NCBI GenBank assembly: GCA_945859605.1
Contig: OX243815.1
Span: 27,153,301 to 27,217,300, forward strand
DNA from: Lumbricus rubellus
Lineage: Eukaryota > Annelida > Clitellata > Crassiclitellata > Lumbricidae
Length of the DNA: 64,000 bases
Direction: 5' to 3'
Part shown: positions 27,301 through 39,300 of the stretch, one piece after another
Position numbering within the stretch: the first letter of the stretch is position 1
How the letters are laid out: the number at the start of each line of letters is the position of its first letter
The notes under the pieces: generated by a model
The model's database searches: none
What the model was told of the DNA's origin: nothing
The model's input: the letters and a program-made list of their open reading frames with translations, nothing else
Program-made: the position numbers and the translations under genes

Positions 27301-30300
27301 GTGGTAAGCACAAGCCATAAGTCATGTCTGGATATCACCAGACATCCAGATGTGCTTCCTAATGTGAATGCAATGTGCCTCACATGTGGATATTATAACA
27401 AAGAATAATTGTTCTTCCCTGTCCTGGTTCTATTGATTTTTCCTCTCTGTCTTCTGACTTCCAAACGGACCAGAATCAATGGGACTTGGAAATAGATGAC
27501 AGGTGTCTGCAATTTATAGGATTAAGACAGGCAGAGGGAGGAGGCCTTTGACAGGCTGCTGTAAGAAATTCATGACTAAAGATTCAGACACACGTGTGTT
27601 CATATAGCAGCTTTCCAGTTTATTTGGATTCATCATGCCAGATGGAAGAAGCAGGTGTGACGCATACATCTATGTTAATGTGCATAAATGTATATGCATT
27701 TTTTATATATGGTATGATTTACTTTGTATATTTATTCATATATATAATATATATATATAATATATATACATGTATATCTGATATGAAAATACTGGTAATA
27801 TTATATATATAATGAACAACTATAGATACAATACTAGCAGACGTGTTTACACACACACGCGCATTGCGCGCCCGCAGTGCCCGCACACATGCACATATAT
27901 ATAATTATATATTTGTATGTGATAATTTTGCGATTGTATGAAATCGATTTTTTTAAATATGCTTATTTTGTCATTTGACTTTTCACTTTCTGAACAATTG
28001 AATATATTTATATTATTTGTATGAATTCTCTTTTAAGATTTTGAGAGTGAATCGATTTGTTGCATATTGCAGCCGCGGTGTAGACCTGCTTGTGTTGCAT
28101 GATCCGTTCTATAGGTATTCCAGGCGAGCTGTATTACGTGCGATCCGGTATCATCAACGACTACGCTCTGTCGTTTAACCTGCCGATCAAAAGCGATGTT
28201 GATGTCATCTATTTCGACTGGCAGAATCTACGACGGTCTCCACCCGACACACCTGTAAGTACTAAGTAGTCACTAGTAGTGTGAATAGTTTAGGTGTCAT
28301 GAATTGATCATGCTGAACAGTTTGCCATTCAAACGTTTATTTCCAGGTGACTATGTTGCAAGGTCATATTAATTAAGCTCTGCTTGACATTTGCATTGGA
28401 AATAGACTGTGAATTATTTTGATCATCTCAGATTCATGTGAGTGGGTTGTATGCAGTATTTGAGTCATCGCGAATTGCACGCTTGCCAGCCGTCGGCTGC
28501 GTTTAAGTTGGTACTTGCCTCCTTGCATCTAAAAAATACTCTCACTTCTAAGATAAGAATTCGTCAATTCAGGTGACCCTGAAGCAACCATGAGTATGAA
28601 TTGTTAGTCTCTTCATTTTTGCTGGCCTCGGCATACGAGGGGCTTGAGGGCAGGTTGACAAACCTCTCCCTTGCTTGTCTCATCTTTTTATTGATAGTGT
28701 ATGATCAGTGTACTCATTATAACTGAATTCACTAGGGGGTGCAAATTAAATCAGCATAATTTTTTAACCAAACTCCCTCATGCTGACCAATATGGTATTG
28801 AGCAAACGTATCTCAACTTAATACAGAACTTGGAGGACCTGTGCCTCTTTTACTGTACCAATATATATGGCTTATTGTGGCGATTCTATTTGGCGGGTGT
28901 ATCCAGTGTCAACCTTTTGGCGTTCTGGGTGTGCAACTGTGTGTCTTTCCATGCCATGTAACAACAGCAATTCATTGCCAGCTGTGTATGCTGGAGTCAC
29001 TGATTCCAATTTTTTTACAGATCTGTACATTGCTATTTATGTAATTAGAAATGATTTCGCAACTTGTTTTTGACATCGTACATCCAACTTCTGTACCCAT
29101 ACCAGCATTTTGGCCACAGTTTTTGTATGCAATACGATGCAAATATTGTGATTGTTATTATTGTCAGTGCTTACATTTTTAGATGTACTACAGCATGACT
29201 CTGTCATCATCTCATCCTTCTGTTTTGATGTCAGTACTTCCAAGCATACCAAGAGAGGGCATGGTGCCAACTAAACCATCAGGTAAGAGAACATGGTCAC
29301 GTTGGTATCACGACCAACGTCATTTGAGGCATCTGTAAGAATAGAAATTGTGACTTCAGAGTGTTTGTTTATAAAAGAATTTATGTTCAGTAGACTTTTC
29401 TGTACAGATCATTGCAAATGTTCTGGGTATGTGAATGAAACTCTGCTTAAAGATCTCATGCAACTTATGCTAATTGGCTGCCGCTGATGACGATGATTAC
29501 GTTTTTAAGTTGATGCAGCAGCGCAGCCATGAGATTGGCATGATAGATAATAAGAGGAAGATGGATCTGGAGGATAGCTGTGAGTCATTATTATTGTTAT
29601 TTTTTACCTAATGTATTTATGATCCCTCAGGTGTTCCGAACTATACCCGGGGATAGGAAATATTATTATTTTTATTATTATTTATTTATTATTATTGTTA
29701 CTATTATTAATTTATTGCTATTATTAAGGAGGTTTGTAACATGTGAAGTCACAAAAATATTATCGACTTTCTTGTGCAGACATGCAGAAGATACTTCTCA
29801 CGTCTTCTTCTCACATTTTAGTAGACTTTCTAATTGCCTGCCTGATTTTGGTTTTATTTTTGATTTCTTACAATGGTGAATTCTCTGTGGTCCATATCTC
29901 TGATATGAAGGGTCTGCAACACATTCTTTTGTTTAGTGCACTGTTTTGTGAATTCTAAAGAAAGCAGATGAAGTTGTCTCAGCTTTTGTACAGTCTCTAG
30001 AATCCTACTGCAAAAGGTGTAGAACATTTTGACATGCAGTAGTGTTTCATCTTTGTCAAATCTTCAACACAAGGACGTGATTACTGTAATACTGTATGTG
30101 GAAATAGTTGAGCGGTTCGTTTGTGATGGTGTGAGTTTGTCGTTTTTCCAGTGTTTGGCATCATGCTTCGATGTTCCGGATCGATTACTGCTGAAGTGGA
30201 TGTTCGAATACAGCTGAACATTAGCATCTTCTCAGCATCAAATGTTACAGTGCTGGATCTAAGGAGAAAGAAAACCTGCCTGAAAGGTACTTAGAAATTA

Positions 30301-33300
30301 GAACCTTTATTAATTAATTATCGATTACCGTGAAGTAACGTAGGCAAACAACAAAGCGTTTTCTGCTTGATGTAATTTTTATATCTCTTCATATCTTCTT
30401 TACGTTGTGTGTCTGAATTTCATGATTTAAATTTATTTTTTTCATATGTTACTTTTTATGCCTACGGTTTTTATGTATCTACCAATATGTGTAACTGAAT
30501 ATTTAATTTGTTACAGATTTTGTTCCAGTTAAAGATCTTGTCCAGAATTATTCGACTAATCATTTCCCTGTTGGTTAGTTTTTCCATTTGCTTTCTTGGA
30601 ATGAATGGTAATTTGCTCTTTATTTAGCTCTAGGTAAAATGCCTGCACATATATAATATTTGTTATTTATTAGTATGTGGAGGCACAGTCTGAGATTGAA
30701 AGACATTTAGATTTAAATGTGGCCATTTCAGATAGCCTTCTGTCAGCTGTAATTATGGTTTCTACTGAATTAGGCCTAAAAAAAATGTTGTGTTTCCGGT
30801 AACCCGACCGACCCTGTTTTATTGCCGCGACTCAAATGATTTTGTTAAAGAAATGTATTTTAAAAAATTCTAAGAAATTTTTTTATAAAATTTTTTTTTT
30901 TAAATTAAAAATATTTTTTAACATTTTGTATTGACATAACAGAAAAGACGTCAACAAAATTAAATTAATAGGACTGTTTCTAGAGCAGTTTTCGGTGCAG
31001 ACAGTCGGGAAATAGGCAGTTTATGCTTGCTTAGAACGCGTACTTTGTTGCAGCGTGTACCTTTGTGCAAAAAGACTAGTGGGGTATACTTTTTCGGATA
31101 ATCACTGCATAAAAATATTTTACCAAAATAAAAAAATTCCAGCCTACCTACCCAATTTTTTTAGCTCTGTTACCGGAAACACAACGTTTTTTTAGGCCTT
31201 ATGGGTCTTGGCAGCAAAGTGTAAATTCCATACACGATGCTCTTAATCTTTATGATGCTGAAGTTAAAAACGTCAGATACGTTGGTTCTTGCCACAATGA
31301 CACTTACCAGTAAGTTATGCTATTCACAATGTAACTTTGGATTATGTAATTTTAACAAGGTTGTAACTCTAAATATAGTACTTTAAAATAAGGTTTATTG
31401 TTGTATAGTGAAATTTAAGTTTTTAGTATTTCTATTAATGGTGATGATGATGCATACATACATACATACATACATTATACATACATACATACATACATAC
31501 ATACATACATACATACATACATACATACATACAATGTATTTTTTCATATAGCAGTCTCTCAACTGCATCACACAAGCCTAGTTGGAAAGCATGCATCTTT
31601 AGTTTAATAGCCGAGAAAATGTTTCTTGTGCGTCAGACAGAACAGGTATTTTTGTGGCGCTTGACTGTTCGTTAAAAATAGACCAGTAGACAATAGAGGA
31701 TGCCGTGCTTGATTTGTTGTGCATAAATGTGAGACAATGAAGTCTTTGGGTGCAGAACATTGCAGTCATCCATTGAACTGCGCATTCTGCTTTGCGTGAA
31801 GAACATTGCCCAGTCATCCATTGAACTGTGCATTCTGCTCTACGCTGAATTTACATAACGCACTTTCTGCACTGGATGTTTTTTTGTCTTCTCAGCGAGT
31901 GACGTTGACGTAACGTTTTCTTCTGGTCATGTCTTCTACATCGCAATTGGCTGTGCATGTGGCGCCATCTTTCTCATTGCCATCACGATTGTCGGCTGTT
32001 TTGTCTGTGCAAAGAAATCACCGAATACAAATGACCAGAACAGGTACAGATTGAATTTGCTGAACAAATGCTTCTTTTTCATTTATTTCAATCAATGTCC
32101 GTCTTCTTTAACATCTATACAAATCCTTGCAAGGAATGAATGAACGAACAAACAAAGGAACAAATGAATAAATCTTGCTTCTTTCATCAATAGTAGGAAC
32201 GGACAAATTTAAGGGAGAGGTCCTAAGGAGTAAAAATATTGGAAGGGCAACTTAGACTGCATGCCCGGAGAATCGGAGATAACTCAGTGTGTTGAAATAT
32301 AGGTGTCTAAATACAGATAAAGGCAACCATAACTTGCGCGGCGAAAGACCCCAAAGAGTTAAATCTAGGAAAGGGTGAAACTAAGTTGCACGGAGAAAGA
32401 CTCAAGAGAGAACTTTGAGGTATTGGAGTCTGACCTTAAGTGTCTAAATAATATAGGTAAAGGATCCCTTGCATTGCACAAAGTATATTTTTTTTGTGAT
32501 GTCATGTTCAACTTTGTTCATTGTCCAGATAACAGGTATACTGTGACCTCGTGACACATAATTCTAACTAATTTGGGTTATATATGTTGGTTTAAAGTGC
32601 CATCCACGCCACAACAGAAGACCAGAATAGAACCAGTCTATAACCAATGGTGTCCTTGGCCACTGGTTAGCATTGAGCATTGCTAGTCCTTGTCGAACGT
32701 GTGTTCTGGTATAAATTGCTAATGCAAATGATGCTCCTCAAGATCGAGTTTAATTACCATACAATAAATGTTTGACGCATTCGAATAAATTGACTTGCAG
32801 TGGCTGAATTAATTATGCAAATTATGTTGAACGCAGTGTCCTATAATAGATCTCAAGTGTTAAATAGATCTGTGTCTTAGTTTGCATGAAGTGGATTTAT
32901 GTGATGTGTGATATTATTGTTGTTCTTAAGGTTATTTTATAATTGAGCCAGAACACTTAGGTCCCAATTTGAGGTCTGACACTTAGAGTGGACAGACAGA
33001 CAGACAGACATACATACATACATACATACATACATACATACATACATACATACATACATACATACATACATACATACATACATACATGCATGCATGCATG
33101 CATGCATACATACATACATACTACATACATAAGACAGACAGAGAGATAGAGAGACAGATAGACAAACATACAGACACAGATAGACAGATAGACAGACAGG
33201 GGAAGGCAAGTGAACTGCTAGAGCTGCAACTGATGATAGGCAGTTGCTCTATTTTGTTTTCATGTGAGTGTTGATTAGTTAATGTTGACAGTGACATCAG

Positions 33301-36300
33301 TGGCGTCCTGCGTCCATTGACTCAAGAAAAGCCGTTCATCAGAAGTAACACGCCAAACAATGGCAGCATTGTATCAGGTTGGTCTCAATTCTCACTTCAT
33401 GCACTGTGCAAGGAAAAATCTTTTTCTGTCTATGTTTTATGAGTTTTAAATGTTTAGTTTAGGAATGTTTTGTACACACTGTTATCCATTCTGTTATCCA
33501 TTACTTACCTACTTGAATGTAGAAACAGTGTTTTGTCAGGATTCAGGACAGTACCTACCCATGTCCTGTGTCATACACCTGTCCTGTTATTGCCCTTGCC
33601 ATGCCATTGCAATTAAACGCCTGAAGACTATACTATTCGTTAACGACAGTGCTAACTAGGGTCGGTGAGCGACGCTATATAAATGTTCAATTACAATTAC
33701 TCCTTGCAGTAATAGGGAAAATTCCTTTACTCCATATGAGAAGTTAAGACTGAATTTTACATGAATTCAAAAAGGAACAATTCCTTAAAAGATCACAAGT
33801 TATAATAAAATATGTAAAAAAACCTGAATATTGTGAGCAATTTCGAGTAAATATTATAAAGCATCTCTTTGGCAAAAATCACTGACTAAATTTTGGCAAT
33901 TTGGGTTCCACAGTCACGATGTTCCTTCGGTCTATGTTCAACTTAATACCCACCAAGTCGCTGAGCAGTAACGTTGTTAACAAGCGAGTGCTTCCATTGA
34001 AGCAGGATGGTCGGAAATTGCTAGACATTTGGATGATAAGCAGTGACAGCAGATTGCATTTCTCTATCCCAATCTTCCCTTCGATGTTATTGTTGTTACA
34101 AAGCAAATCAGTTTCAAGATGGTTGCATACACTTCAGATGTTGTGAGAGAACTGAGGTGATGCTTGGTCATTTTGTCTTCTTACACAATTCCTCGAAAAA
34201 TCTAACTGTTTTTGCATATCATTATCAATTGCTGGTTCGCATGGCCCTTCAGAGACTGATGAGATCATGTGTGGGACAAACACAAAAGCTGATTTGATTC
34301 TGACAGATACAGAAAATTCTCTATCATCTTGATATGATTTTCGACAGCCTGAGCTTGTAGCTTTCTGTGTAAATTCGGAGAAGGATGGTATAGGCAGACT
34401 ACCAGCTAACAAATATATATACATATATATATATAAGAATGTATTAATTGCAGGGTGGTTAATGGCAGGGAGCTAATGTCCTTATTAGTGCCGGCCATTT
34501 AAAGTGGCATAAACAGAAAGATTGGTACACAGGATACAAGCTGAAAAATGTTGCTTCACCCCGGTGATATATTATATGTTTGGGTAATGGCAGTGGGAAA
34601 ATATTGTTATGTATAGGGGAGGAATTCCCTAAACCTATTTTGTAAATGAATTTTGCAATTTAATATGTTATACATGTGCTTAAATCTATAGAAGTAATTG
34701 ATGTAACTGAATTTCTAGAATTGCAAGCATTGAATTGAAGAAAAAATATTATTATTATAATAATAATATCAGCACTGGGATGCATTTGCTTTTGATAGGC
34801 GTAACACCGGTTGTCCAGCACATCTTCACCGACCTTGCAGAATTGAAGCCACACGAGGTCACACAGATCTTGGAGGAGATAAAAATCAATCGGGATCTCG
34901 TTTCATTAGCCGGCGTTCTTCTCGAAGGTAATCAAATAATTTGGTGGTCTTCAACTTGAAAGGTTATGGTCTTTGGTGAAATATAGTTTGGCAGACGTGC
35001 AGTGCAAAGACCTTCATGTGAAGATGACATGACTTCACAAGTAGTTGTTATATGATTGATATGGATTTAACCCTTTGAACCCGGCTGACCGCTTTAGCGG
35101 GACATTATCCATAGAGTTACGGGAGCTCAGGGTTCAAAGGGTTAAAGTCTGAAACAGGGAACTGAAAAGCAACTGCATTTTGCAGGCGGCCGCTGCTCTG
35201 CTAATAATTATAATTTAAAATTAACAGTAAACTATTCATATGACTCTGATTGCTAATTATGTTTGCTGGCAACAGAGGATATTTGGCTCTTGGCATGCTG
35301 TGAAAGCGAGCCGCTGATAACAATAAAATGTGTTTCATTATCCACAGGTGCATTTGGCAGAGTTTACAGTGGCATGATCTTGACAGAACATGGAAGTTCA
35401 ACGAGTGAGCAGAAAGTTTACGTTAAAACTGTTACAGGTTTGTGTGTTTTTTCAAACTCTTTAGATAATGTTCTATCATTTGTACAGCTGACAAAATCAC
35501 ACTTTTTCAGCTACTTTCTCCTAACTTAATGCTGATAGGTGATCGTGAGCACTTTGAGCAGGCTGAATTTTATCTAAATATCATGACTTCCAGAATGTGT
35601 TAACTTACTGCAAGATAATAATTTAAGATTCTGAAAAAATGATTAATTATTCATCACAATTTTTCATATCTCAACAAGTAATTAGTTTGTCTTATGCACA
35701 TCGCTGTTTCATGATGCATTGCTGGTCATTCATATCCTGCACCTGCATCTAGTATGTTAGTCCACAGTTGAATCGGTATAGACAAGGCTCCTGCATGTCG
35801 TAATTTAGCCTTTGAGGAAAGATGTGCTGGATTTAAGCACCGTTAATAACAATTCAGTTAAGCCTCTTGTATCAAATATTTTCTAAGTGTTTTTCATGTT
35901 GTTTGTTGACCAGCATAAGTTTAATCTGGATATGTAAGTCTGGAATTTTTTTGGGCCTTTTCAGAGCTCAGAAGTAGTAGAGTAATAAAAGAAAAAATGA
36001 AGACCTATTTTTTCGTAGAACTATTTACGCAATCAGAAACGATGATTCAGTCTGTTCTTTCTTATTTACAGCTGAAGCGAGGAAAGATCAGGTTGAGATG
36101 CTGATGAGAGATGGTTGCCTGATGAAGGGAATCAGCCACGATAACATCTCGTCAGTATTTGCAACGTGCATCGACCCAGACCATCCGCCTCTGCTCATAT
36201 ACGTCGACTCGAGCGATAGCAACCTTAAAAAGTTCCTTCAGCAGTGCAAAATATCTGATGTAAGCAGTTTCATTTGGCTGCGAGTGTATTTTGTTATGTA

Positions 36301-39300
36301 CAGGGCTTAAAGTGTGGCAGGACGGTCATGGACGGTGTCCTGGCACTTATTTTCAAATCTCTATGCCATCCTGCCACTTATTTGGCCAGCACACCTGAAA
36401 ATGTAAGGGGCGTCCTGGCACTTCTTTTGGAAAGGTAAGGGGCGTCCAGGCACTTATTTTTTTTACACTTTTAGCACTGGTTATGCATGTATCAGCACTT
36501 GTTATTTGTTATAGCACCCCTTCAAGATTTCTTCTCTACTCCGACTACAGCACCGATGCTGAATTGGAGTGCTTCCAGTCCAGGAATGACCAAAGAAAAA
36601 TGATTTGAATCAACAATTTATACTAGTTTAAAGCATCCTAGAAATAGCTGGCCACTGAAGATTGCATATAAGTTGCTGTAATTTAAAAATCTGTTTCACC
36701 AATCTTATTCTAATGCCTGATAAATTCAGAAATGTACCGACAGGCTTGTCAGGATATCTTAGGGAAACAATACAGACATCTAGGTACATTTCAGCCTGGA
36801 AATTACTTGCGTTCAGATTGCAATAATTATCTATACTGTTCTGTTGTGTTGATTTCATTGCAGATACTTAAATTACTTGTGTTCTATACTGACATTCTGT
36901 TGTGTTGATTTCATTGCAGATACTTAGTGCACAGCAACTGCTGTACATGGCAATTCAGATTGCTCGAGCCATGCAACATTTACATCGAAAAAAGATCTTG
37001 CACAAAGATTTTGCCACAAGAAATTGCCTGTGAGTTCATGTTAAAAATAGCCCCATCATACTGACTAAATTCTACACAGTTTTCATGTTTTACTTAACAC
37101 ATACCAAATTAATCGAACTTAATCGATGTGTTGAAGTTAGTTTATATTTATATTAATGGAATAATTATGTTAGTTAATATTTATATTAATGGAATAATTA
37201 TTTTAGTTTATATTTATATTAATCGAATAATTATTTTAGTTTATATTTATATTAATCGAATAATTCTTTTAGTTTATATTTATATTAATCGAATAATTAT
37301 TTTAGTTTATATTTATATTAATCGAATAATTATTTTCATCATAAATTTTGTAAGATGACCTCAACCTGTAAAAATTTCCTGTTTTTGTTGTGTCTAGTTT
37401 TAAACCTGCCACTATTTGCTGTAACTTTTTTTATAATTAGTGATAGTAGCAGCATTTACTGATTGAAATGCAATCATCACATGTATCTAAGTTATCCTTA
37501 GAATTGCTTTTTCCAAGGCATTGTGTTATATGATTACAATCATCTTCGAGAAAGTATTTTTGAGTCTATTGATGTGGGTATGTATAGTTTGGTACTGGAT
37601 AACAAACTGGTAAAATACATTTTACTACTGTGTGCCCACTGAAATGGAAAAAAAAAATTGATTTCAGGTTGTATTTCAGCATTATAAACAAGCTTATATG
37701 GCACTTAGATGCTGTCAGCATGCCATCAGTTTTTGCTCAATGGCTTGAAATAATGACATCTGTTTCCTACGTTATAAACATTCCAGATTTAGCCTTTCAG
37801 CCAGAAACGGTTCATTCAAGTGCAGTGATGAAAATGTATATTGTACAATTTGTGTAGAAAGCAGTAGCCAAAAAATAAGCATTTTAAAAAGCCCTGAGGT
37901 TTCCTTTTTACCACACAAAAATCACGCACTCTGTTTTACTTTATGTTGTTTCAGTATCAGCGGTCAGCTTAACATTCGCGTGACAGATAGTGCTTTGTCT
38001 CGTGATATCTTTGTTCACGACTATCACTGTCTTGGCGACAATGAAAATCGTCCAGTCAAGTGGCTAGCTCTAGAAGCGCTGGTGGACAGGAAATTCAGCC
38101 CAGCAAGTGATGTGGTCAGTTGTTTTGTAATTCTTATGCTTCCATCTATGGTACACTATTTAAATAACTAAATTTCATAATTCTATGCTGGTTGTTTGGT
38201 TCTCGTTCACAATGTATTTGCCATCTTCCACAAATGGTTGCTGGTTAAATTGTGATTTTTTTGTGTCAAACTTCCATGTCTTCTTGTTCCTTTCTCAGGC
38301 CTCTTCACTAAGGTCTTTTTTATCAGGGTTACTGTTGATCTATTTGTCCAAAGTTTGTTGTCAGTAAAAGATATACAATCTGAGCAGTGCTAAACTGAAC
38401 ACTTAGTTGTGTAACCGTCATTGATGTTTCAGTTGCAAGCCAAGGTTTGACAACAAGTCTTTATGGTTTTCACAAGAAATATACACTTGTTGTATTTTTT
38501 CTATATGGAGCACAACTAATTTTTCAATTTCTACTACTTTTAGCATAAATAATTTGCTTCTGCTGGAAGTAATTTCTCAAGGGCATCTTTTGTTTTATCA
38601 GTGGTCGTTTGGTGTTACGCTGTGGGAGATGTTTACAATGGCACAGCAGCCGTATGCAGAAGTTGATCCATTTGAGATGGCTGCCTATCTTCAGGAAGGC
38701 TTCCGAATTGCTCAGCCGCTCAACTGCCCCAATGAACTGTAAGTCAGACAGAAACGTTTTTCACGTTTCTAATTATCAAAACTGTAAGTCAGACGTTTTG
38801 AAATTTTTCTAATTATAAAAATGTAAGTCAGACACTTTTCTAATTATCAAAACTGTAAGTCAGACGTTTTTCACTTTTCTAATTATCAAAACTGTAAGTC
38901 AGATGTTTTTCACTTTTCTAATTATCAAAACTGTAAGTCAGACATTTTTCACTTTTCTAATTATCAAAACTGTAAGTCAGACGTTTTTCACTTTTCTAAT
39001 TATCAAAACTGTAAGTCAGACGTTTTTCACTTTTCTAATTATCAAAACTGCAAAACATAAGGGCTTTAAAGGATTGACGAGTTTTTGTGATAACTTGCAC
39101 TCAAATTGATATGACCAATGGACCATCGCTGCTAATCTTGTCCAGTGGTAGTGTTGAATCGTTATTAATGCAAAGACATCAAGGGGCATGACTTATTGAC
39201 TCTGATGTAGTTCTTGTACAGCATGTTTATAGCTTTTGATGATATAACCGTGCCATTACAGCCATGGGCGTCCGCAGGAATTTTTCTAGGGGGGCGCAAA

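Larger units (their letters stand above)
6864..28114 (+). other. RYK intron 1, about 21 kb
   Basis: GTAAGC..ATAG intron filled with repeats: a full-length SINE near 9.26 kb, 22-, 28- and 13-bp tandem arrays, a TIR element at 15.5 kb, a 150-bp hAT MITE, a perfect 44-bp palindrome, ATGT and GT microsatellites, the 3-kb long inverted repeat and the assembly gap. I find no nested gene in it. Confidence 0.8.

Noticed and set aside
33005..33120. CRISPR-like regular spacing
   Set aside because: Simple CATA repeats without spacers, in an animal genome.
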